This document shows, piece by piece, positions 25,021-33,095 of a stretch of 64,000 bases of DNA; position 1 is the stretch's first letter; every line of letters begins with the position of its first letter. The position numbers and the translations under genes are program-made. The notes under the pieces were generated by a model, which was given only the letters and a program-made list of their open reading frames with translations, was not told where the DNA came from and did not search any database. The stretch spans positions 1-64,000 of the forward strand of contig NZ_JAJOYT010000002.1 in assembly GCF_021290965.1 (NCBI RefSeq), written 5' to 3'. Source of the DNA: Rheinheimera faecalis. Its GTDB lineage: Bacteria; Pseudomonadota; Gammaproteobacteria; Enterobacterales; Alteromonadaceae.

Positions 25021-25695
25021 ATGAGTATCAAAAGCTGGCCTGAAGGTGAAAGGCCAAGAGAAAAACTGCTGGCGCATGGCGCAGAACATTTATCGGACGG
25101 CGAATTGCTGGCTATTTTTTTACGTACTGGTGTGGCTGGTATGGATGCGGTGGAATTGTCCCGCACTTTATTGCATCAGTTTGGTGGCCTTCGGCCTTTA
25201 TTAGCAGCCAGTCAGGCGGACTTTTGCAAAGGTCACGGTTTAGGTCAGGCAAAATATGTGCAATTACAGGCGGTTATGGAGCTAAGCAGGCGCTACCTGG
25301 TGCAAAGCATGCAGCGTGATACTGTCTTTACTGAACCTGCTTTGGTGAAGCGTTATCTGCAACAAAGTTTAGCTTCGCAAAAACGTGAAGTTTTTATGTT
25401 GCTGTATTTAGACAGCCAACACCGGCTAATTTGCGCCGAGCCGTTATTTTTCGGCACTATTGATGCATCTCCTGTGTATCCGCGTATTGTAGTTCAGAGT
25501 GCTTTAGCGCATAATGCCGCCGCCGTTATTTTGGCTCACAATCATCCATCCGGAGTTGCAGAGCCGAGCCGTGCCGATCGGGTTATAACGGAACGCCTGA
25601 CTCAAGCCATGTCTCTTGTCGACATTAAGTTGCTGGATCATTTTGTGGTAGGTGATGCAGAGGTTATTTCCTTTGCCGAACGCGGCTGGCTATAA
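25021..25695 (+). CDS. radC: RadC/JAB-domain protein
   Basis: A 224-residue protein with an N-terminal helix-hairpin-helix region and a C-terminal JAB1/MPN metalloprotease-like domain. The metal motif HNHPSG, with a downstream SRAD and a family-typical DASPVYPR, is intact. Long annotated as a DNA repair protein, its real role is unsettled. The start has a strong GGAGG. It sits in the common coaBC/radC/rpmB arrangement. Confidence 0.92.
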   Translation: MSIKSWPEGERPREKLLAHGAEHLSDGELLAIFLRTGVAGMDAVELSRTLLHQFGGLRPLLAASQADFCKGHGLGQAKYVQLQAVMELSRRYLVQSMQRDTVFTEPALVKRYLQQSLASQKREVFMLLYLDSQHRLICAEPLFFGTIDASPVYPRIVVQSALAHNAAAVILAHNHPSGVAEPSRADRVITERLTQAMSLVDIKLLDHFVVGDAEVISFAERGWL

Positions 25696-25745
25696 AGGTC
25701 TGAAGTTTGGATGTGCAAACGATCGCCTGAACCGTACAGATTTGC

Positions 25746-25774
25746 TTGAATTTGATCAGGCTTTCGTGTATAAA
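25746..25774 (+). promoter_or_regulatory. rpmB-rpmG promoter
   Basis: TTGAAT at 25746-25751 and TATAAA at 25769-25774 are separated by 17 bp. A GC-rich discriminator (TTGCGCCC) follows, as is typical for stringently controlled ribosomal protein promoters. Confidence 0.7.
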
Positions 25775-25861
25775 TTGCGCCCTTTCAGAAATCCGGGGCA
25801 TTCTTCTTGGCCAGAAGGATGAACGAAGCTCGAGCTGAAGTAATTTTGGAGAAACATTGAC

Positions 25862-26098
25862 ATGTCTAGAGTGTGCCAAATCACTGGTAAGGGTCCGATG
25901 GTAGGTAACCGTCGTTCACACGCCAACAACGCAACTAAGCGCCGTTTCCTGCCTAACCTGCAAACTCACCGTTTCTGGGTTGAAAGCGAAAACCGTTTTG
26001 TGACTTTACGTATCTCCACTCGTGGTATGCGTATTATCGACAAAAATGGCATCGATACTGTTTTAGCCGATCTGCGTGCTAAAGGTCAGAAGGTTTAA
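25862..26098 (+). CDS. rpmB: 50S ribosomal protein L28
   Basis: A 78-residue basic ribosomal protein beginning [29 protein letters not shown], the conserved L28 N-terminus. It is followed 11 bp later by rpmG (L33), the usual pair in gammaproteobacteria. A 17-bp-spaced promoter lies about 90 bp upstream and GGAG precedes the start. Confidence 0.98.
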   Translation: MSRVCQITGKGPMVGNRRSHANNATKRRFLPNLQTHRFWVESENRFVTLRISTRGMRIIDKNGIDTVLADLRAKGQKV

Positions 26099-26109
26099 GG
26101 AATTAAATT

Positions 26110-26265
26110 ATGCGCGATAAAATTCGTTTAGTTTCTTCTGCTGGTACTGGCTTCTTCTATACAACTACGAAGAACAAACGCACCATGCCGGAAAAAATGG
26201 AAATCAAAAAGTTCGATCCTAAAGTGCGTAAGCACGTGATTTTCAAAGAAGCGAAAATCAAGTAA
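26110..26265 (+). CDS. rpmG: 50S ribosomal protein L33
   Basis: A 51-residue protein starting [20 protein letters not shown] and ending [11 protein letters not shown]. It has no zinc-binding cysteines, so it is the cysteine-free (C-minus) form. It lies 11 bp after rpmB with AAGGAATT before the start and ends just before a strong terminator. Confidence 0.97.
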   Translation: MRDKIRLVSSAGTGFFYTTTKNKRTMPEKMEIKKFDPKVRKHVIFKEAKIK

Positions 26266-26273
26266 TTGAACTT

Positions 26274-26307
26274 AAAAAACCCGACGCAAGTCGGGTTTTT
26301 GTTTTTT
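26274..26307 (+). terminator. Rho-independent terminator after rpmG
   Basis: An 11-bp stem with GCAA loop (AAAAACCCGAC at 26275-26285 with GTCGGGTTTTT at 26290-26300) is followed by further T residues. Confidence 0.9.
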
Positions 26308-26346
26308 ACGTCTGTATAAAACGTTTCGAGAACTATTAAGTAAAAT

Positions 26347-26442
26347 TGTTCACAAAATAGCAGGACAGCTATTTTGCACAGCGTAAGCTGCCGAAGGCGA
26401 ACATCATGGACGATGTGAGTGAAAATCGTTCCTTACGATTTT
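26347..26442. repeat. Structured intergenic repeat, copy 2 (multi-hairpin)
   Basis: The partner of the element at 18-113. Stem 1 is CAAAATAGC/GCTATTTTG (26353-26361/26368-26376), where copy 1 has CAAAACGGC/GCCGTTTTG. The last stem is AAAATCGT/ACGATTTT (26422-26429/26435-26442), where copy 1 has AAAAACAT/ATGTTTTT. The CAGC/GCTG hairpin has a GTAA tetraloop here and TTTA in copy 1. It lies between the rpmG terminator and the next gene. Paired changes in the stems show that structure is maintained. Confidence 0.75.
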
Positions 26443-26542
26443 GTTATATCTACAGTAAATTCTTTCCTGTTACGTTTTTCTGGTTGTTCCGCCTGTCTCT
26501 GGTTTACACTGCTGTTTTTCTTCTGCCTCGGTTTTTATCTTT

Positions 26543-27013
26543 ATGATCCGTTTAAGTCAAAAAGGCTGGAATAACGTTATGATTTACACAGTGGTGATTT
26601 TAGTCGCCCTGTTTATTGGTTTGCCTGAATACTTAAAACAAGCGCGTAACGAGCCTCAGCCACAACTTATTTCTGCAAGCCAGACTTTATTAGCTTTGCA
26701 TTTTCCACAGCATCAGATTGAGCGGGCAGGGCCAAATTGGCGTTCACAACCTGCTTTACTGACTGAAGAGCAATTAACGGTTTTACTGCAGCATTGGCAA
26801 CAAGCGACTTTGCCAGAACAATCTCCATTGAATCCAATCAATCCAGTGCTTGTGACCGAAGTGTCAGTCTGGCTGACTGGCAAACCTGCGCAGCAGCAAT
26901 GGCAGTTGTATCAGGCGGGTGAGTATTATTGGTTAAAAGCTGTAGACACGGATCTGTGGTATCGCTTGCCACCAGATCATGCCGAGTTGTTATTTCCAGC
27001 CGTTTTACGTTGA
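26543..27013 (+). CDS. Membrane-anchored hypothetical protein upstream of mutM
   Basis: A 156-residue protein that I do not recognise. A single hydrophobic segment (about residues 13-29, [19 protein letters not shown]) follows a short basic N-terminus, so the glutamine-rich remainder probably faces the periplasm. The ATG at 26543 and a second at 26579 are both possible starts; the second lies right before the membrane segment. The stop is 7 bp before the mutM start, so the two are likely cotranscribed. Confidence 0.65.
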   Translation: MIRLSQKGWNNVMIYTVVILVALFIGLPEYLKQARNEPQPQLISASQTLLALHFPQHQIERAGPNWRSQPALLTEEQLTVLLQHWQQATLPEQSPLNPINPVLVTEVSVWLTGKPAQQQWQLYQAGEYYWLKAVDTDLWYRLPPDHAELLFPAVLR

Positions 27014-27020
27014 GGGTGTT

Positions 27021-27836
27021 ATGCCAGAATTACCAGAAGTAGAAGTCTCCCGTTTAGGCATTAGCCCCCATTTACAGCAGCAACGTATTGAAAAAGTGGT
27101 GGTGCGGCAACGCCAGCTGCGCTGGTTGATTCCGGATGAAGTGCTGCAGATTAGCCAGCAGCCTGTGCTTGATGTAACAAGAAGGGCGAAATACCTGCTG
27201 ATCCATTTGCCAGATGGCGAATTGATTATCCACCTGGGCATGTCAGGTCATCTGAAAGTGGTGCCTGCAGTGACGCCAGCGGGGAAACATGACCATGTGG
27301 ATATTTATTTGAGTAATGGTTTAGTGCTGCGCTTAAACGATACCAGACGTTTTGGTGCTGTGCTGTGGCAGCCAAAAGACACAATGCATACCCTGATGGC
27401 GAACTTAGGGCCTGAGCCTTTGCTGGGGGATTTCCATGCCGCTATGTTGCTGACCGCTTGTCAAAAACGCAGTAGCGCCATCAAACTGGTGTTGATGGAT
27501 AATCATGTGGTGGTTGGTGTGGGTAATATCTATGCCAATGAAGCTTTGTTTCAGGCTGGTATTCATCCAAAAATGCCAGCGAATCAACTCAGCGCGGAAA
27601 AAGCTGAACTGCTGGTGCAGGTGGTGAAACAAATTTTGGCCAAAGCCATCACTCAGGGCGGTACTACTTTAAAAGACTTCAGCCAAACCGATGGCAAGCC
27701 GGGCTATTTTGCCCAGCAACTCCTGGTTTATGGTCGTGGCGGTGAGGAATGTTTCAGCTGTCAGACTGAATTAAAAGAGATACGTTTAGGTCAGCGCAGC
27801 ACCGTCTATTGTCCGGCTTGTCAGGGCGAAGACTAG
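27021..27836 (+). CDS. mutM: Formamidopyrimidine-DNA glycosylase
   Basis: A 271-residue base-excision repair enzyme removing 8-oxoguanine and formamidopyrimidines, with AP lyase activity. The mature N-terminus PELPEVE supplies the catalytic proline. A helix-two-turn-helix ([15 protein letters not shown]) and a C-terminal zinc finger CFSC...CPAC follow. The start at 27021 is required by the catalytic proline, although the frame stays open further upstream. The end overlaps the convergent outer-membrane protein gene by 4 bp. Confidence 0.97.
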   Translation: MPELPEVEVSRLGISPHLQQQRIEKVVVRQRQLRWLIPDEVLQISQQPVLDVTRRAKYLLIHLPDGELIIHLGMSGHLKVVPAVTPAGKHDHVDIYLSNGLVLRLNDTRRFGAVLWQPKDTMHTLMANLGPEPLLGDFHAAMLLTACQKRSSAIKLVLMDNHVVVGVGNIYANEALFQAGIHPKMPANQLSAEKAELLVQVVKQILAKAITQGGTTLKDFSQTDGKPGYFAQQLLVYGRGGEECFSCQTELKEIRLGQRSTVYCPACQGED

Positions 27837-29479
27837 AAACTCTGTTTGGCCAGTACACGCCATTCCACGCCAGATAAATCGTCATCGCCGCCATAAGCTT
27901 TGGTCAGGTCGATATGGATCATGGTGCCGCGGCTGCTGTGGCTCGACAGCAAACGTATGCCGGCACCTATGCCATATAAGGTTTGATCGCCTGAACTGCC
28001 AGGTAAATCCGGGTTGTCACCCCAGGTGCGGCCCATATCAGCAAAAGTGGCGTAGCCTACATCAAAAATCTGCGCTATGGATAAGTTGCTGTAATAGCGG
28101 TATTCCATGGTGGCCAGCGCCAGGCGTTCACCTGTTTGATAATACAAAGGGAAAGCTCTTAAACCTGTGTCGCCGCCTAAACTCAAACGCTCATCACGAA
28201 ATAAATCATTGCCATATTGGTAAGTCAGCTGACCGACCAGACTATGCTGCGGGTCAAACTTATGGATCCACAACATATGGCTTTTTATTAAGGTTTGGCT
28301 GAGGTCAGCCTGTTCCAGCTGACTGGCTGAGGCTGAGGTCAGCAAATAGTTATCTGCTGTTAATTCTGTGGCTTTATAGGCTGACGCTGTGACTTGCCAG
28401 CCTTGGTCGTCAGCGCCGAGCATAGGCGCCAGATAAGCCAGTTTTACATCAGCCTGCCAGCCTAAGTTGATGTCTTCTACCCGGTTAAACTGGTAGATAT
28501 TAAACATCTGCCGGTAATCAGACTGCAAGTACTGCCAGGCCAGCCAAAACTGTGACAAATCCCGTTTTACCGGAGTACCAAACAAGGTGTCCGGTGTTTC
28601 TTCAAACTGTACTTCGTTGTGGGTAGCGCCAACAAAAACACGTTGTACCCAGTTATCAGCAGCAGATACTTTCAAACCACCCTGAATATCAAAGAACCTT
28701 TTTTGTTTCTGGAATTCGTTGGCTTCGTCGCCCAGCAGGTATTCGTTAATATCCTGACTGTCCTGATCCAGAGTCAGGGCAAAAGACCAGGGCGCATTCA
28801 GGCGATAAAAAGGTTTTTCTACCGCAATTAAATAGGATTCACCATCGGATTTGTCAGCGTAGCGGGTATTTAAACCCCAGTGGCTGCCAAACATATTAGG
28901 AGAGCTGAAATTCAGTAAGTAGCTGGTGCGTTCGCTGTCGTGTTCATAATCGAGGTTGATTTGGTTACCCGATCCGAACAGGTTGTCTTCGGCCAAACCA
29001 AAAGTGGAACGGCTTTCTCCGCCTTCCCGGCTGGCTGATATTTTGGGTAAAAGCGACCAGTTATCCCAGCTGGTAATGGTCACTATCACTTGTTGATCCG
29101 GGCATTGTTGAGTCACCCGTACTTCGACTTTACGCAAATAACCCCGTGTTCTTAGCAAACGTTCGGTTTCTGCCAGACTGGCAGCGTCAAGCGCATCACC
29201 GGTTTTAAATAACACATCTTCCTGCAAGGTCGCTTCAGTGGTGATGATATGAGTACGGTTGGCTAAGCGGTGGAACCAGTAGGTATTAGGTTGCTCTAAA
29301 TCAAATACATCGTTGCGGACAAAACGCACTTCTTTAATAGTTTGTCCCTGATAGGCACTAAAATCAGCTTTATTTTCCACCGAAGAACACAACTCTGAGG
29401 CCTGAGTTGTGTTACTTAGACTAAGCAATAATACTGCTACAGCTGCTGTTAGCGGCTTCAGTAAACTAAGGCTATACAT
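27833..29479 (-). CDS. Omp85/BamA-TamA-like outer membrane protein
   Basis: About 548 residues: a signal peptide ([28 protein letters not shown]), one POTRA-like domain ([16 protein letters not shown] to [13 protein letters not shown]) and a C-terminal beta-barrel ending in [11 protein letters not shown], with the Omp85 features [10 protein letters not shown] and GIGAGIRL. It is shorter than BamA or TamA and has no TamB partner nearby. It probably inserts or moves a protein or lipid at the outer membrane, target unknown. ATGs at 29509, 29488 and 29479 are all possible; 29479 fits the signal peptide and has GAGA 9 nt upstream. It lies downstream of mscS on the same strand. Confidence 0.8.
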   Translation of the reverse strand: MYSLSLLKPLTAAVAVLLLSLSNTTQASELCSSVENKADFSAYQGQTIKEVRFVRNDVFDLEQPNTYWFHRLANRTHIITTEATLQEDVLFKTGDALDAASLAETERLLRTRGYLRKVEVRVTQQCPDQQVIVTITSWDNWSLLPKISASREGGESRSTFGLAEDNLFGSGNQINLDYEHDSERTSYLLNFSSPNMFGSHWGLNTRYADKSDGESYLIAVEKPFYRLNAPWSFALTLDQDSQDINEYLLGDEANEFQKQKRFFDIQGGLKVSAADNWVQRVFVGATHNEVQFEETPDTLFGTPVKRDLSQFWLAWQYLQSDYRQMFNIYQFNRVEDINLGWQADVKLAYLAPMLGADDQGWQVTASAYKATELTADNYLLTSASASQLEQADLSQTLIKSHMLWIHKFDPQHSLVGQLTYQYGNDLFRDERLSLGGDTGLRAFPLYYQTGERLALATMEYRYYSNLSIAQIFDVGYATFADMGRTWGDNPDLPGSSGDQTLYGIGAGIRLLSSHSSRGTMIHIDLTKAYGGDDDLSGVEWRVLAKQSF

Positions 29480-29577
29480 CTTCGGCATTCTCAACACTAC
29501 AACATCCATTCTTGTTGATTGAGTTTTATCATGACACAATTTTCTGCAGAAGGCAGGAAAAAGGCTCAGATCATCTT

Positions 29578-30435
29578 TCAGGCCTTGTCCGCTACCCCCT
29601 GGATTTTTTGCTGTTGCTCATTCCGTAATAAAGTCAGGGTACTTTGGCTCAGGCTTAGCTCCCGCTGTGGAAATGGTAGATCAATGCCTTGTTGGTCAAA
29701 GGCCAGCTTAATTTCTTCCAGTAACGAGGTGCGCAATTCTCTGTAGTTTTCTTTCCTGGTCCAGACAGAAAATTGCAAATCCAGCGACGACTCGGCAAAA
29801 CTTAAAAACTGAAATACAGGAACTGGTTCATCCAGACTTAGTGGATTTTGTTCAGCCACCTGCAGCAATACTTGCCGAACCTGACTGATATTTTCTTTGT
29901 AGGCCACGCCAATTTTCAGATCCAGCCGACGGATAGGAAAGCGGGTTAAGTTGGTCACTTCGGTTTTAATCAGGCTTTCGTTGGGAATACGGACAAAAAG
30001 GTTATCAAAAGTGCGCAATTTAATGGAAAGCAGGTCGATGGACAGAATTTCACCTGTAGTATTTCCCACCTGAATAGTATCGCCAATCTGAAAAGGCCGT
30101 TCGCCAATTAAAAATAAGCCACTGATCAGGTTCGACACTGAGGTTTGAGACGCAAAGCCGATAGCAACAGACAACACCCCGGCAGCGCCGAGTAATACAC
30201 CTAAGTTAAAACCTAACTGCTTTAAACCGCTGGCAATAAACAAGGCCAATACCAGCCAGTACACCAGGCGACGACTTAAGCTGGCGTGATGCGGGCTAAA
30301 ACGTTTTAAGCATACTTTGTAGATAGCACGCGATAACAAACTGGCAGCTAAAAAGCCAACAATAAACAACAGGCCTGCCTGCAGCAAAGAGAAAAACTTG
30401 TCGGAATCTAAATAGTTAATGATCAGGTCAATCAT
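29578..30435 (-). CDS. mscS: Small-conductance mechanosensitive channel, MscS family
   Basis: A 285-residue channel with three N-terminal transmembrane segments. The pore helix region VLLGAAGVLSVAIGFASQTSVSNLISGLFL and the beta-domain motif PFQIGDTIQVGNTTGEI are characteristic of MscS. It releases solutes on hypo-osmotic shock. The start overlaps the DUF432 gene end by 4 bp (ATGA), so the pair is translationally coupled. Confidence 0.93.
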   Translation of the reverse strand: MIDLIINYLDSDKFFSLLQAGLLFIVGFLAASLLSRAIYKVCLKRFSPHHASLSRRLVYWLVLALFIASGLKQLGFNLGVLLGAAGVLSVAIGFASQTSVSNLISGLFLIGERPFQIGDTIQVGNTTGEILSIDLLSIKLRTFDNLFVRIPNESLIKTEVTNLTRFPIRRLDLKIGVAYKENISQVRQVLLQVAEQNPLSLDEPVPVFQFLSFAESSLDLQFSVWTRKENYRELRTSLLEEIKLAFDQQGIDLPFPQRELSLSQSTLTLLRNEQQQKIQGVADKA

Positions 30436-31247
30436 AAAGAACCTCTGCTTGCGGCATGAGCAAATAAATCACTAAAAGCACGGAATAAGCCATGTTTTTC
30501 CATAACCAAGCGGGGTTTGGCTAAACGCTCTGCGCCGTCTGAACCTGCGGGCATTTTTTTACTGATTTGTAATCGACTCAGCTCGGCGTCGTCATGATGA
30601 TCCAATAGCACTTGATCTGTCCACAAGCTGCCGTCGGCAAGACCATACAAGGACAGATAAGGCACAGGTAAGCTGAGTTTTTCGATACTCATCATCTGGC
30701 TGGAGTTGTTTTTCACTGTGACAGGGGTAACAGCTTTGTGCACCCGTCTTGGCAGTTCTTCTTTGCTGTGTCTGGCCTGAGTTTTATCGGCATAACAGAG
30801 TTCGCCTACCTGGGTATTGGGACCAAACCAGGTGTCGGATAAGCGCTGACTTTGTACTTCCTGCAACAATAAAGCGGGTTGCTGTAATTCAATACGAATA
30901 CTGACCGGACTACTGATATAAAAGGTGACTTGTTCGCCAGGCGGCACATAAACGGGCTGATGAGTTTTAACCACCACAGGCCGATCGGCCAACACAGGTT
31001 TCAGACAAAACTGCAGTGGTTCGTTTTCAAATACAAAACGGTTTGCCAATTGATGTTGTGGCCATTGAGCCAGCAGCTGTGATTCCACATGCTGGTGTTC
31101 TGCCTGCGTCAGCAGCTCTGTTGCGAGTCGCCATTCGCCCGCCTTACGTTGTAAAAAAATCTGTAAAGGCCCCAGCTGAATTTTACAGCTTTGTTCATTC
31201 AGCAGCGTTTGAGGTTGCCACCATAAAGCCTGATTTTCAGCAAACAT
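30432..31247 (-). CDS. DUF432 family protein coupled to MscS
   Basis: A 271-residue soluble protein resembling the DUF432 family, which is often encoded next to MscS-type channels. It has no signal peptide or membrane segment. Visible features are the stretch QPVYVPPGEQVTFYISSPVSIRIEL and a Lys-rich C-terminus. Function is unknown; the 4-bp overlap with mscS suggests it affects channel assembly or gating. It is the first gene of a minus-strand unit with mscS and the Omp85-like gene. Confidence 0.7.
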   Translation of the reverse strand: MFAENQALWWQPQTLLNEQSCKIQLGPLQIFLQRKAGEWRLATELLTQAEHQHVESQLLAQWPQHQLANRFVFENEPLQFCLKPVLADRPVVVKTHQPVYVPPGEQVTFYISSPVSIRIELQQPALLLQEVQSQRLSDTWFGPNTQVGELCYADKTQARHSKEELPRRVHKAVTPVTVKNNSSQMMSIEKLSLPVPYLSLYGLADGSLWTDQVLLDHHDDAELSRLQISKKMPAGSDGAERLAKPRLVMEKHGLFRAFSDLFAHAASRGSL

Positions 31248-31503
31248 GTTGTGTCCTTTTGACGTTCGGGTATAGCCTGAACTAAATCACGCACTTATAA
31301 CCGTTATTAAGTTGAGGTTAAGTGGTTACAGGAGTAAAATGATGCTCGTTTTTCGCTGTATCAGCAATAAGTTAAGCCGATATTCCTTCCCATTTGCATA
31401 GGAGAGTTCCGTTTTTATGGACGTACCCAGTCACAGGCCTGGCCTGACATACAACTTAACCCTGTAGTTTTGCTGTAGACCGCTGGTTTGTCTGAACCTT
31501 GCG

Positions 31504-31518
31504 ACTACGGCCCGTAGT
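31504..31518. promoter_or_regulatory. Palindrome next to the mgtE ribosome site
   Basis: ACTACGGCCCGTAGT is a perfect inverted repeat around a single central C, lying 3 bp before the GAGGTG ribosome site of mgtE. It could be an operator, or form a 5-bp RNA hairpin beside the ribosome site. No recognised Mg2+-sensing leader motif was found in the 280 bp upstream. Confidence 0.35.
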
Positions 31519-31531
31519 TCGAGGTGAAAAC

Positions 31532-32881
31532 ATGGAACCCTTAGTTCTGATCCATACATTACGTGCTGCTCTGGAGAGCGGTGATTTCTCTGTATTGCAT
31601 ATTCGTTTGGCTGATACTCACGCAGCCGACTTAGCCGGTGCTTTGGCTGAATTTTCCACGGAACATCAGTGGCAACTATTGAGTTGTTTTCCGTTAAGCA
31701 CACAAGCTGAAGTATTTAGCTATTTACCTGAATATCAGCAGGTTGAACTAGCGCATAACGTCAGTCGTCAGGATTTTACTCCTGTGATTCGTCAGATGTC
31801 GTCTGACGAACGAGCCGATTTATTTAATAAGTTGTCTGATGCACAAAAACAAGCTTTGTTACCCGCTTTAGCTCAGGCTGAGCGTGATGATGTATTAAGC
31901 TTGTCGGCTTATTCAGAAGGCACGGCTGGCGCCATTATGAGTTCGGATTACGCTATGTTGTCGCCGGACTTAACCGCCACTCAAGCCATTGAAGTGTTGA
32001 GAAACGAAGCGCCGGATAAAGAAACCATTTACCTGTCTTATGTGGTGGATCAAGACCGTATTTTGATTGGCGCTTTGTCGTTACGTGAGCTGATTCTGGC
32101 GCCAGCTTATGCGCTGGTCGATGACGTGATGAAACACGATCCTATTCACGTTCATGTTGATACAGCACAGGAAGAAGTTGCGTCACTGGTGGCTAAGTAC
32201 GACTTAATTGCTATTCCTGTGGTCAATGCGCAAGGGCAGTTAGTTGGTATTGTCACCCACGATGACGCGATGGACGTAGCAGCGGCCGAAGCCACTGAGG
32301 ATTTTCACAAAACAGCCACTATCGGCAAGCTGGAAGGCAGTGTCAGAGATGCCAAAATCAGCCTGTTATATCGCAAACGAGTGGTGTGGCTGGTGGTGCT
32401 GGTGTTTGGCAATATTTTCTCAGGCGCTGGTTTAGCTGCTTTTGAGCAAATTATTTCTGATCATATAGCCTTGCTGTTTTTCCTGCCGTTATTGATTGCA
32501 AGCAGCGGTAATGCCGGTGCTCAGTCTGGTACTTTGATGGTGCGGGCTTTAGCCACTGGCGATATTAAATTACGCCACTGGGGCAAGATGCTGGGTAAAG
32601 AAGTGCTGGTGGCCGGTTTATTGGGGATCACTATGGCTGTTGCTGTGTATGCGCTGGGCTATTGGCGTGGCGGGCTGGATATAGCGCTGGTGGTCGCTGC
32701 CACTATGATGATAGTGGTATTGGTTGGCAGTTTAGTGGGTTTGTCTTTACCCTTTTTACTCAGCCGTTTTGGTATGGACCCGGCAACCGCCAGCGGACCT
32801 CTGATCACCTCTATCGCCGACGTGGCTGGTGTAGTGATTTATTTCTCTATTGCCAGCTGGTATTTACCTGCTTTGGTTTAA
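31532..32881 (+). CDS. mgtE: Magnesium transporter MgtE
   Basis: A 449-residue Mg2+ channel. It has an N-terminal superhelical domain, two CBS domains (VDDVMKHDPIHVHVDT and ...LVGIVTHDDAMDVA), and five C-terminal transmembrane helices with the selectivity-filter region SGNAGAQSGTLMVRAL and the DVAGVVIYF segment. Mg2+ bound between the cytoplasmic domains closes the pore. The ATG at 31532 has GAGGTG 8 nt upstream and is preferred over a start 33 bp earlier. Confidence 0.95.
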   Translation: MEPLVLIHTLRAALESGDFSVLHIRLADTHAADLAGALAEFSTEHQWQLLSCFPLSTQAEVFSYLPEYQQVELAHNVSRQDFTPVIRQMSSDERADLFNKLSDAQKQALLPALAQAERDDVLSLSAYSEGTAGAIMSSDYAMLSPDLTATQAIEVLRNEAPDKETIYLSYVVDQDRILIGALSLRELILAPAYALVDDVMKHDPIHVHVDTAQEEVASLVAKYDLIAIPVVNAQGQLVGIVTHDDAMDVAAAEATEDFHKTATIGKLEGSVRDAKISLLYRKRVVWLVVLVFGNIFSGAGLAAFEQIISDHIALLFFLPLLIASSGNAGAQSGTLMVRALATGDIKLRHWGKMLGKEVLVAGLLGITMAVAVYALGYWRGGLDIALVVAATMMIVVLVGSLVGLSLPFLLSRFGMDPATASGPLITSIADVAGVVIYFSIASWYLPALV

Positions 32882-32888
32882 TTCGTAA

Positions 32889-32918
32889 GCCAGATCTGCA
32901 TAAAGGTGTAGATCTGGC
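32889..32918 (+). terminator. Hairpin after mgtE
   Basis: A perfect 9-bp stem (GCCAGATCT at 32889-32897 with AGATCTGGC at 32910-32918) immediately follows the mgtE stop. It lacks a T-run, so it may be a weak terminator or an RNA-stabilising hairpin. Confidence 0.45.
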
Positions 32919-32920
32919 AA

Positions 32921-32949
32921 TTGCCTGTCTGAAAAAAAGCCGTTACACT
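32921..32949 (+). promoter_or_regulatory. Promoter of the thiamine salvage operon
   Basis: TTGCCT at 32921-32926 and TACACT at 32944-32949 are spaced by 17 bp. Transcription would start about 32956, just before the TPP riboswitch. Confidence 0.6.
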
Positions 32950-32957
32950 CCGCCGCG

Positions 32958-33040
32958 AACCAAGGGGTGCTTTTAGCTGAGACGCCGTCAAACGCGAACC
33001 CTTCGAACCTGATCCGGATCATACCGGCGGAGGGATGGTA
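32958..33040 (+). ncRNA. TPP riboswitch (THI element)
   Basis: The consensus blocks GGGGTGC, GCTGAGA, ACCCTTCGAACCTGATC and CCGGCGGAGGGA appear in order. The closing P1 helix pairs ACCA (32959-32962) with TGGT (33036-33039). It binds thiamine pyrophosphate and switches off the genes that follow. It precedes a TonB-dependent receptor and thiamine salvage genes, as expected. Confidence 0.96.
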
Positions 33041-33064
33041 CTTCTGTATTCCTTTTGCTTTGGT

Positions 33065-33093
33065 GATCCTACTTTTCGATGTGGAGTAGAATC
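33065..33093 (+). promoter_or_regulatory. Expression-platform hairpin hiding the ribosome site
   Basis: GAT-C-CTACT (33065-33073) can pair with AGTAG-A-ATC (33085-33093), one mismatch, burying the GGAG ribosome site at 33083-33086 just before the ATG at 33096. This suggests translational control by the riboswitch. The alternative antisequestor pairing was not worked out. Confidence 0.5.
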
Positions 33094-33095
33094 AT

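Noticed and set aside
31248-31531. Mg2+-sensing M-box riboswitch upstream of mgtE
   Set aside because: The conserved M-box sequence blocks could not be found in the leader.
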